Positions 56,681 through 64,000 of a DNA stretch of 64,000 nucleotides are shown in pieces (positions within the stretch are counted from its first letter, which is position 1; every line of letters begins with the position of its first letter). The stretch covers positions 2,728,001-2,792,000 of the forward strand of contig NZ_CP009520.1 in the NCBI RefSeq assembly GCF_000969905.1, given 5' to 3'. The translations under genes were made by a program, and so were the position numbers. Source of the stretch: Methanosarcina vacuolata Z-761 (GTDB lineage Archaea > Halobacteriota > Methanosarcinia > Methanosarcinales > Methanosarcinaceae). Below the pieces are notes generated by a model. That model searched no databases and had not been told where the DNA came from. It saw only the letters and a list, made by a program, of their open reading frames with translations.

Positions 56681-57976
56681 ATGGACGTACTCGATATTTC
56701 AAAAAAGATTTTGCATGAAGGCCCGATATGTGACAACTGTCTGGGCCGTCAGTTTGCAAAATTATCCACAGGCCTGAGCAATAGAGAACGTGGGCAAGCC
56801 TTGAAACTCGCCCTTGTCCTGGAAGGGGACCGGATCTATAAAGCTGAAAACGATGAGTCTCTTCTCAAAGAACTTGCTCCTTGCAGTGTATTTGCGAGAA
56901 AGGCTCTAGGAACAGAAAGCGAAGATGAACAGTGCTGGGTCTGCCTTGACCAGTTTAAAAAGCTGGATGAATGGGCCGATGAAGCTGCAAAAACCCTTGA
57001 AGGGCTTGAATATTCTACCTTTCTTGTAGGCACAAAGGTCAGCGGGCTTCTTAGTGAAAACGAGGAGCTGCTCTGGGCTGAGGCTGGGACTGCATATGCC
57101 GAACAGCTTAAGACCGAGCTTAATAGGGAAGTTGGCAAGCGGATATCAGAGAAAGTCCATAAAGACGTGGATTTCGAAAACCCTGATATTACAATTACCC
57201 TTGACCTTGGAAAAAACGAGCTTGATCTCCAGCTCCGCTCGGTATATATTCTAGGGCGCTACCGCAAACTTATCAGGGGAATTCCTCAGACACGCTGGCC
57301 TTGCAGGAAATGCAAGGGAAAAGGATGTGAGCGCTGTAATTTTACAGGGAAACAGTATCAGGAATCCGTAGATGAGCTCATAAAAGGGCCTGTAGTTGAG
57401 GCTTTCCAAGCAGTTGATACGGCTTTTCATGGTTCGGGCAGGGAAGATATCGATGCCCTGATGCTGGGAAGTGGCAGGCCTTTTGTAGTAGAAGCAAAAT
57501 CTCCTGTAAAGCGAAGCACAGACCTTGAAGAACTTATGCGAAATATTAATGAGAAAGCTGCCGGAAAAGTTGAGGTAAGAGAGTTTTCTTTCGCTGGAAA
57601 GGATATGATTGAGACCTTGAAAAGCTCAAAGGCGGATAAAACTTATAAGCTTAAAGTTACATTTAAAGAGCCTGTTTCGGAGGAAAAGCTTAAATCCAGC
57701 CTTGAGGCTTTGAGTGACATAGAGATCTCACAGCAGACTCCAACGCGGGTAGTTCACAGGCGGGCTGACCTTGTCAGAAAAAGGCATGTGCACCGTATCA
57801 AGCTTGACGAACTAACAGACGAAGGTTACGCTTACATAACAGTAAACTGCGAAGGCGGGCTGTATGTAAAAGAGCTTGTTTCCGGAGATGAGGGCAGGAC
57901 AAACCCGAGCCTGAGCGGACTTTTAGGGATTCCTGCGCTTGTGGAAGATCTTGATGTGGTCAACGTTGATATTTAA
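56681..57976 (+). CDS. pus10: tRNA pseudouridine synthase Pus10
   Basis: 431 residues. Pus10 forms pseudouridine 54 and 55 in archaeal tRNA. N-terminal zinc/THUMP part: C-D-N-C-L-G-R-Q-F and C-W-V-C. A second cysteine pair set C-R-K-C-K-G-K-G-C-E-R-C follows at about 208-219. The catalytic Asp is in the G-S-G-R-E-D-I-D-A segment, followed by R-P-F-V-V-E. The C-terminal part has R-A-D-L-V-R-K-R and E-G-G-L-Y-V-K-E-L-V. All expected parts are present. Confidence 0.95.
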   Translation: MDVLDISKKILHEGPICDNCLGRQFAKLSTGLSNRERGQALKLALVLEGDRIYKAENDESLLKELAPCSVFARKALGTESEDEQCWVCLDQFKKLDEWADEAAKTLEGLEYSTFLVGTKVSGLLSENEELLWAEAGTAYAEQLKTELNREVGKRISEKVHKDVDFENPDITITLDLGKNELDLQLRSVYILGRYRKLIRGIPQTRWPCRKCKGKGCERCNFTGKQYQESVDELIKGPVVEAFQAVDTAFHGSGREDIDALMLGSGRPFVVEAKSPVKRSTDLEELMRNINEKAAGKVEVREFSFAGKDMIETLKSSKADKTYKLKVTFKEPVSEEKLKSSLEALSDIEISQQTPTRVVHRRADLVRKRHVHRIKLDELTDEGYAYITVNCEGGLYVKELVSGDEGRTNPSLSGLLGIPALVEDLDVVNVDI

Positions 57977-58094
57977 ACTCAATCTGAATCAGCGTTATTT
58001 AATATATAGAGTCAGGAAAATACTGCCTGACGAAACGTCTTATTTAAATAATATCCATCTTATCTAGAGAAAAACTGTATATACTATAGACTAA

Positions 58095-58418
<324 letters not shown>

Positions 58419-58433
58419 TTCCCATTCCAGGCA

Positions 58434-58453
58434 GTTAGGTTGTAAAACCTAAC
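58434..58453 (+). terminator. Hairpin after rpl21e
   Basis: gttaggtt, gtaa, aacctaac: a perfect 8-bp stem with a 4-base loop, 15 bases after the L21e stop and followed by ccatttta. Confidence 0.65.
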
Positions 58454-58649
58454 CCATTTTATCTGAGTTTACAGTATGCAGGCATTTACCGTAGGATCAG
58501 GTTCTTGCTAGGGGTTTTCAGTAATTTGTAAGGGCTGGGTCTGTAATTAAATGTAAGAAACTCAATGACTCCTGGATAACTGCTTAAAGGGAGAGGGGAC
58601 TTAAAGAAAACTGATTTTAAAAACTTGTCTCTTATCCCTATATAATGGT

Positions 58650-58772
58650 TTATTATCTCAAGATGGTGATCTCTTATCACGAAATGGTGATCTCTTATCA
58701 CGAAATGGTGATCTCTTATCCTGAGATGATGGTCTCTTATCCCGATATAGATATCTCTTATCTCGAGATGGG
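58650..58772. repeat. Tandem repeat, about 21-bp unit, five copies
   Basis: atggtgatctcttatc with acgaa at 58663, 58684 and 58705, then two diverged copies. It lies in the 650-bp spacer before rpoF. The rest of the spacer is without genes. Confidence 0.92.
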
Positions 58773-59075
58773 ACTATCTATAATTATATATCGGTTGTCA
58801 GACATATACCGATCCAGATAAGGAAAAGATTATTCGGAACAATTTCAGATTATTATTAAATACGATCGAATTTCGTGCATAACGGCAATCTGAAGAAGGC
58901 CTATACATGAAAAGAGTTAAGCAATCTATCTCGAGGCCAGTTCAGATTTCCGGATGCTGACAGGCAGAAATTTACTTGCCAGGAACTCCTGGAGAATTGA
59001 AGAGTGACCTGAAGAGATTACTCAGCAGGGAATGGCAAATTGTTACAACTTTTAAGTCGAAAAGAGTGTATTCCA

Positions 59076-59429
59076 ATGATAGTTAAGGAAGTCCTCAGTG
59101 AAGAATTATTGACTTTAGCCGAAGTCAGAGATCTACTTAACAGGATCGCCGAAGAGCGCAGAGAGAAGGGGCTTGAAGTAGGATATGGATTTAGAAAAGC
59201 TCTGCACCATGCTGAACAATTCTCAAAGATCAGTGGAGAAAAATCAAGGGAACTGGTTAACAAGCTGTTAGAACTCGAAAAAATGAAGCCTTCAATTGCG
59301 ATCAGGATCGCAGATATTCTGCCTCAATCCAGGGATGAAATCCGATCAATCTACGCTAAAGAAAAATATACCCTGAGCAATGAGGAACTTGATCAAATTC
59401 TCGATTATGTATTGGAAGCTATTGAATAA
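59076..59429 (+). CDS. rpoF: DNA-directed RNA polymerase subunit Rpb4/RpoF
   Basis: 117 residues from ATG 59076 (M-I-V-K-E-V-L-S-E-E); the 12 upstream codons are not family-like. Helical HRDC-like C-terminal domain: K-P-S-I-A-I-R-I-A-D-I-L-P and E-L-D-Q-I-L-D-Y-V-L. Together with Rpb7 it forms the stalk of the polymerase. It lies in the L21e-Rpb4-DUF655-KsgA block common in euryarchaea. Confidence 0.94.
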   Translation: MIVKEVLSEELLTLAEVRDLLNRIAEERREKGLEVGYGFRKALHHAEQFSKISGEKSRELVNKLLELEKMKPSIAIRIADILPQSRDEIRSIYAKEKYTLSNEELDQILDYVLEAIE

Positions 59430-59784
59430 AACTGAGACGCAAAGGGAATAACCTATATAGAAGTTTTCATCTTCTTATTTATAAGGGAAGTATCCAAAAC
59501 TTAGAGTACTTTAAAGTGTCAGGGAGTGCCTGACCCGAATTCAAACATAGTGGACTTGTTGGGTTGTTGAAAATATAGAGTCCGGGGATGTCGGTTACAG
59601 GGTAGTCTAAAGTTTTACGGGACATATAGAACACCAGAAATTTGTGAATAGTCGGCAGTTCCGATTAATGGATAGATTTCAAACCGGATGGAACCGAGTT
59701 AAGCATATCAGGATAAGATATATCTTGAATATCCTGAACACAGATTTCCATGGGATTTCAGATTAATTGATAGGATGGGTGCTG
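59430..59784. other. Spacer rpoF to DUF655 with strong hairpins
   Basis: No gene seen. gtcagg-gagtg-cctgac (59518-59534) and tcaggata...tatcctga (59708-59737, enclosing agatatatct) are clear hairpins. The second lies 48 bases before the DUF655 start. Confidence 0.5.
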
Positions 59785-60507
59785 ATGAGAGTAGAGAAGT
59801 CGCAATCAGGTAGACCGTACGCTGGCAGATCAGCTGCTGAAAAACCTTCTTATGGCGGCAGGCGTCCGACAGGCAAACCGCAATCCGAGAGACAATCAGA
59901 AAGAGCTCCGCGCTCATCCCGAAAGTCCCAGGAAAGCTCACAGGACAGAGAGGAATATGCATGGGTTCTCGACTATCTTCCCTATGGGAAATCAGTTGAC
60001 GGCACTGCCGCATACCAAAAAAAGCCTCTTGTTCAGGCTGTGGGAGATAAAAAATTTACTCTTATGGAGCTTGTTCCCAAAAACGGTGTGGTTCCTCAGA
60101 TCCAGTCAAGAGTTTATATAGGATCGGGAGACAGGAATGAAATCGACCACGTAAAGCAGAGAATAGGCTATTTAGATCTTACGACAGGAGCGAATCTCGA
60201 ACTGCCTTTTATCCTTGAGGCGTGTGTGAGGTATCAGGAGGTACGCTTTGTAAAGTTTTTCAACGAGGCTCACTCTATAACTACCCGCCTGCACATGCTT
60301 GATCTTCTTCCCGGAATAGGCAAAAAACTCATGTGGTCTATAATCGATGAGCGCAAAAAGGGAGACTTCAAGAGTTTTCAGGATATCCGGGAGAGAATCC
60401 CAAGCCTGCATGACCCGGCTAAAGTCCTTGCCCACAGGATTGAAGAGGAACTCAAGGATGATTTCATCAAGTACAGGCTGTTCACAGCTCCACCGCGCCG
60501 ACAGTAA
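59785..60507 (+). CDS. DUF655 family RNA-binding-like protein
   Basis: 240 residues from ATG 59785. The first 60 residues are basic and low-complexity (G-R-S-A-A-E-K, G-G-R-R-P-T-G-K-P, R-A-P-R-S-S-R-K). Then Y-A-W-V-L-D-Y-L-P-Y-G starts the DUF655 domain, with an OB-like part (V-V-P-Q-I-Q-S-R-V-Y-I-G) and a helix-hairpin-helix L-L-P-G-I-G-K-K-L-M-W. The family lies next to ksgA in most archaea and is probably tied to ribosome or tRNA maturation; the function is not established. Confidence 0.88.
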   Translation: MRVEKSQSGRPYAGRSAAEKPSYGGRRPTGKPQSERQSERAPRSSRKSQESSQDREEYAWVLDYLPYGKSVDGTAAYQKKPLVQAVGDKKFTLMELVPKNGVVPQIQSRVYIGSGDRNEIDHVKQRIGYLDLTTGANLELPFILEACVRYQEVRFVKFFNEAHSITTRLHMLDLLPGIGKKLMWSIIDERKKGDFKSFQDIRERIPSLHDPAKVLAHRIEEELKDDFIKYRLFTAPPRRQ

Positions 60508-60607
60508 GCCGGATGAGATGAACTCTCTCGGCTCTATTTTTTCCAGTAAGGCTCTCAAAATTAACTTATTCAGTTTTTGATTGTCGTCATTTAAATTATA
60601 GCAATTC

Positions 60608-60716
60608 CTTATTGACCAAAGATTCTATTATTGATCAAAGGTTCCATTATTGACCAAAGATCCCGTATTAGATCAAAGTACTCAATTTACTCAGCAAATT
60701 ACCCAATTTACTCAGG
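60608..60716. repeat. Tandem repeats upstream of ksgA (about 20-bp unit, then 17-bp unit)
   Basis: tattgaccaaagattc-like units at about 60609, 60628, 60648 and 60667, then caatttactcagcaaattac and caatttactcagg. The array ends at the ksgA ribosome binding site, whose AGGAGGT begins inside the last unit. Confidence 0.85.
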
Positions 60717-60726
60717 AGGTTTCAGT

Positions 60727-61563
60727 CTGGTTCGTTCTCTTCTTAAAAAATATAATATAAAAGGAGGCACTTTTGATCAGCATTTTCTGGTCGATGCAGG
60801 CTATCTGGACAGAATAGTGGCTGCTTCTGAGCTTGGGCCTGAGGATGTAGTTCTTGAAATCGGTGCAGGTATCGGAAACCTGACTGAAAGGCTTGCAAAA
60901 AAGGCAAAAAAAGTAATCGCAGTTGAACTTGACCCTGTCCTTGTCAGAGTTCTCCATGACCGTTTCGATAAAATCGAAAATATTGAGATTATTGCAGGAG
61001 ATGCACTGAAAATCAAGCTCCCAGAATTTGATAAGGTCGTCTCTAACCTTCCCTATTCCATCTCTTCAGAGATAACTTTCAAGCTTCTTCGCCATAAATT
61101 CAAACTTGGCATTCTCATGTACCAGTATGAGTTTGCAGCCAGGATGGTTTCCTCGCCCAATTGCAAGGATTACTCGCGCCTTACAGTTGATACCTGTTAT
61201 TTTGCTGATGCCTCTATTTTGATGAAAGTCCCAAAAAATGCTTTCCAGCCGGCACCTGAGGTTGATTCTGCAGTTATCAAACTTGTTCCCCGCCCTGCAC
61301 CATTCGAAGTCAAAGACCAGGCTTTTTTCATGGATTTTGTGGCCGCAGTCTTCAGCCAGCGCCGGAAAAAACTGAGAAATGCGGTTCTGAACATGAACCA
61401 TGTACTCGAGATTCCCAGCATTAAAGAAGTAATTGCCCAGCTCCCAGAGGATATGATGAGTAAACGTGCTGAAAACTTGACTCCTGAAGAGCTTGCAAAA
61501 GTTGCAAATCAAATAATTGATTTAAAGACATCACTTCTTGCGAACGAGTTAAAAGGACAGTAA
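60727..61563 (+). CDS. ksgA: 16S rRNA dimethyladenosine transferase (Dim1/KsgA), apparent CTG start
   Basis: 278 residues if CTG 60727 is used. This codon lies six bases after a perfect AGGAGGT and begins L-V-R-S-L-L-K-K-Y-N-I-K-G-G-T-F-D-Q-H-F-L, exactly where the family normally starts. The next in-frame upstream ATG (60631) would add 32 residues encoded by tandem repeats. KsgA dimethylates two adenines at the 3' end of 16S rRNA. Motifs: E-I-G-A-G-I-G-N-L-T, E-L-D-P, N-L-P-Y-S-I-S-S (catalytic), and C-terminal Q-R-R-K-K-L-R-N. Confidence 0.95.
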   Translation: MVRSLLKKYNIKGGTFDQHFLVDAGYLDRIVAASELGPEDVVLEIGAGIGNLTERLAKKAKKVIAVELDPVLVRVLHDRFDKIENIEIIAGDALKIKLPEFDKVVSNLPYSISSEITFKLLRHKFKLGILMYQYEFAARMVSSPNCKDYSRLTVDTCYFADASILMKVPKNAFQPAPEVDSAVIKLVPRPAPFEVKDQAFFMDFVAAVFSQRRKKLRNAVLNMNHVLEIPSIKEVIAQLPEDMMSKRAENLTPEELAKVANQIIDLKTSLLANELKGQ

Positions 61564-61628
61564 AAAACCAAGAACACTGAAAAACTAAGAACAGTAAGAA
61601 ATCAAGAATAATAAAGAACTCGAAAATT

Positions 61629-62237
61629 ATGGTTGAAATTGAATACAGAAAAGCCCGGATAAAGCTCGGGGACACGGACCTTGTCTATGAGCCTGCAGAA
61701 GATTCTTTTTTACTTGCCGATGCTGCTCTTAAAGAAGCAAAACCAGGAATGCGAATTCTTGAAATTGGAACAGGGTCGGGTTTTGTATCTGCTGTACTTC
61801 TTGCAAACCTGAAAGAGATTCGTCTGGTCGCTACGGAAATTAACCCCCATGCCGCCCGCTGTGCAAAAATGAACGGCATAGAGGTTATTCGTACTGATCT
61901 TTTCAGGGGGATAAAGTCCAAAAATCCTGAAACTCTTTTTGACCTTATTCTATTTAATCCGCCCTACCTTCCGACTTCTGAAGAAGAAAAAGTTCCAGGC
62001 TGGCTAAATTATGCTTTTGACGGCGGGATTAGCGGAAGAGACACTCTGGAAAAGTTTCTGGACGAAGTAAGAGATTATCTCAAGCCTGGAGGAGAAATTC
62101 TTGTTCTTATCTCTTCCATTACTGGGTTGGATGCCGTTAAGGAGAAAATGGAGACGCTGGGGTTTGCAGTTGAAGTTGTAGCGAGGAAAAAGGTTTCTTT
62201 TGAAGAGCTGATCGTTGTTAAAGGTAAACTTTTGTGA
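61629..62237 (+). CDS. HemK2/N6AMT1-type methyltransferase
   Basis: 202 residues. SAM motif E-I-G-T-G-S-G-F-V and catalytic N-P-P-Y-L-P. The small archaeal/eukaryotic group (HemK2, N6AMT1) methylates the Gln of the GGQ loop in release factor aRF1. The D-L-V-Y-E-P-A-E-D-S-F-L-L-A-D-A-A-L start is typical. It follows ksgA by 65 bases in the same direction. Confidence 0.9.
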   Translation: MVEIEYRKARIKLGDTDLVYEPAEDSFLLADAALKEAKPGMRILEIGTGSGFVSAVLLANLKEIRLVATEINPHAARCAKMNGIEVIRTDLFRGIKSKNPETLFDLILFNPPYLPTSEEEKVPGWLNYAFDGGISGRDTLEKFLDEVRDYLKPGGEILVLISSITGLDAVKEKMETLGFAVEVVARKKVSFEELIVVKGKLL

Positions 62238-62308
62238 CCAAGTCTACCTCAAAACTAATATTAGTTTAAAATTATAAATATTATAGTTTTTTATTCCGTT
62301 TTACATTT

Positions 62309-62416
62309 TGGAGACTTTTTGAGGTTTTTTAGACGTTTTAAGATGTTTTAAGATTTTTTGAAATGTTTTAAGACATTTTAAGACATTTTAAGATTTTTTG
62401 AGACTTTTTATTACTT
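62309..62416. repeat. Degenerate repeats of gttttaagac / attttttgag
   Basis: About eight imperfect copies of gttttaagacatttt-like sequence, T-rich, after the HemK-like gene; this may serve as its terminator region. The rest of 62238-62836 is AT-rich with no gene. Confidence 0.7.
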
Positions 62417-62836
62417 TCTGGGCTCCAGATTTTCTCTCTAAATTGTGCAAAACAATAAAATTTTAATTATATTGAGATAATTTTTGATTTATGGGAAAAG
62501 GAAACATCGCAATAGATAAATCAATGGTAAAACCGATTGTTGATACCAAAATAATAATTCCTTTACCAAGGATTTTGGTTACTCCATAAATTTTAAAAAA
62601 TTATTAAAATAATTTTTCAAAGTTAATTTAAATTTTGGTTGCCCCATAATAAATTAAAAAGTGTCTAACGTTTTAAACCTTAACCGATGACCAATGAAGA
62701 GATATTTAAAAACAAGGAAGTAGTTAATATATAAATTATTAATTTCATCTGTATATTAACAAATTATCTTCATTAAAATCAATAACTGTTGGCTTAAGTT
62801 TATCTTATTCTAAGCCGGAGGGACTGTATAAAGTTT

Positions 62837-64000
62837 ATGGGGGTTTTGTTCTGGGAATCGCGCTTATCGAAGATTATCATAACAGATGGAGGTTCAGTGC
62901 TGCATTTGTTACCATCTTATTTCTGTATTCAGCAGGTGTTGGAAGTGCAGAGGTTATTTATGTAGAACCCGGCAATTCAATCCAGGCTGCAGTAAATAAC
63001 TCTACGGCCGGAGATCTAATCATTGTAAAAGCTGGGGAATACCAGGAGAATATTATTGTCAATGTTTCAGGGATAAAGATCAGTTCGGAGTTTGAGAACC
63101 CTGAAGATGTGCTTATAAGGACCAGGGATGAAAATTCCAGCGTGTTTCAGATTAAAGCCGATAATGTAACTGTCAGCGGCTTCAATATAACTGGTTCAGG
63201 TGAGGCTTCCAACATTTCTGTTTCCAGCATCTCCAATATTTCAGGTTCTGCAAATTTTTCCGAAATGGGAAGTAATTCCAATAACTCCAATAATTCCAGT
63301 AACTCCAATAATTTCAATAACTCCAATAATTCCAATAATTCCAATAATTCCAATAATTCCAATAATTCCAATAATTCCAATAATTCCAATAATTCCAATA
63401 ATTCCAATAATTCCAATAATTCCAATAATTCCAATAATTCCAATAATTCCAATAATTCCAATAATTCCAATCCTGGGCAGGCTTCCGGTTCAGAGCCAGA
63501 TAAGCCTATTTACCAATGGGATGGATTAGGTTGTCCTGCAGCAGGGATTTGCCTTGAGCAGGTTAGCAACTGCACAATTGAGAATAACACGTTTTTCGGA
63601 AACCAGTACGGGGTTTATCTGCAGGACTCCAAGAACAGTACAGTCTTGAAGAATACTTTTTTCCGCAACGGCATCTGGCTTGATGAAGGGTGCGGCAAAA
63701 ACCTGCTGATAAATAATTCTATTGAAGAGAGTAAATTCATTATTGGGGCTAACTGCTGGGACAATATAATGTTCCAGAATCGGGTTTCAAACGGTGAAGG
63801 AATAAGTATTGCCTGCTGTGGCGGAAACAATCTCGTCTCAAGGAATGAAATCGTAAACTGCAGTAATGGAATTGACATCTATGACGTTCAGGCAAGGACC
63901 GTTCTACGTGACAACATTATTATAGGCTGCGAGAAAGGGATTTATCTAACTTTTGTCTTCGATTCCAGAGTTTATAATAATACTATCTCAAACGGGACCA
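62837..64000 (+). CDS. Secreted beta-helix (NosD/PbH1-type) surface protein, 5' part; start codon unclear
   Basis: The gene continues past the window. The open frame encodes a signal-like segment (R-W-R-F-S-A-A-F-V-T-I-L-F-L-Y-S-A-G-V-G-S-A), then E-V-I-Y-V-E-P-G-N-S-I-Q-A-A-V, the usual start of Methanosarcina NosD/PbH1 surface proteins, and Asn-rich right-handed beta-helix turns (N-C-T-I-E-N-N-T-F-F-G-N-Q-Y-G-V-Y). Between residues of about 63272 and 63470 lies a tract of about 22 Ser-Asn-Asn triplets encoded by a 9-bp repeat. No ATG, GTG or TTG is found in this frame upstream; the ATG at 62837 is in another frame, so a frameshift near the start is likely. Probably exported and glycosylated. 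Confidence 0.75.
63272..63471 (+). repeat. 9-bp microsatellite coding for (Ser-Asn-Asn)n
   Basis: tccaataat repeated about 22 times, the first third with variants (aactcc, agtaac, ttcaat), the rest nearly perfect. Perfect copies at the 3' side suggest recent growth. All three plus-strand frames and one minus frame stay open, giving false ORFs. Confidence 0.95.

Noticed and set aside
63147-63529. ORFs of Leu-Glu-Leu or Ile-Pro-Ile repeats over the Ser-Asn-Asn tract
   Set aside because: They are shadows of the 9-bp repeat inside the beta-helix gene; the Ser-Asn-Asn frame continues into sequence with clear family features.

Overview
This window looks like a chromosome segment of a Methanosarcina-type methanogenic archaeon. 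The evidence is a set of archaeal information genes (Lsm/Sm protein, L37e, L21e, Rpb4, Pus10, TrmY, Dim1/KsgA, ABCE1/Rli1, Hel308), the coenzyme F420 ligase CofE, three copies of what I recognise as the Methanosarcina DUF1699 family, long AT-rich spacers full of short tandem arrays, TATA-type promoters, and frequent TTG/GTG starts behind good ribosome binding sites. No rRNA, tRNA or CRISPR array was seen.

Layout. 1-3.8 kb: the start of a secreted NlpC/P60 protein, a poly-ferredoxin/aldehyde ferredoxin oxidoreductase pair and a methyltransferase. 4.8-12.1 kb: a complete peptide/nickel-type ABC transporter (two ATPases, lipoprotein, two permeases) and an MFS transporter, with a different tandem array in several gene gaps. 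12.4-21.3 kb: an unknown protein, a PocR-PAS-PAS-PAS histidine kinase, two related Thr/Asn-rich lipoproteins in opposite orientation, a HAD phosphatase, a ten-TPR protein, a broken IS1-like transposase and the first DUF1699 gene. 21.3-29.4 kb: HisD, Hel308, Rli1, an EMC6-like membrane protein and a metallo-beta-lactamase protein, all on the minus strand.

29.8-36.1 kb: a type I restriction-modification operon (hsdM-hsdS-hsdR) whose codon use is bacterial in look, probably acquired. 36.1-40 kb: decayed ORFs, a second DUF1699, a short thioredoxin, a TnpB relic and a Gly/Cys/Arg-rich mini-protein. 40.1-44.5 kb: CofE, then a folate one-carbon operon (dihydropteroate synthase with a C-terminal extension, MetV-like and MetF-like proteins). 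44.5-50.4 kb: a long empty spacer, a third DUF1699, TrpB2 and ThiD-ThiN. 50.6-52.6 kb: Lsm, L37e and PurF. 53.3-56.6 kb: a bactofilin-like membrane protein, an alpha/beta hydrolase and TrmY. 56.7-62.2 kb: a translation/transcription block (Pus10, L21e, Rpb4, DUF655, KsgA, HemK-like). 62.8-64 kb: the start of a surface beta-helix protein with a long Ser-Asn-Asn tract.

The observation I rate highest is a dispersed element of about 75 bp, seen four times (4338, 17021, 20657, 48700). Read on the minus strand it has two hairpins with compensatory changes between copies. Three of the four copies lie just downstream, in sense orientation, of minus-strand genes. Two copies differ only at positions that are third codon positions in one minus-strand frame. 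Three small MITE-like families and about 20 tandem arrays, mostly without shared units, account for much of the remaining spacer sequence.
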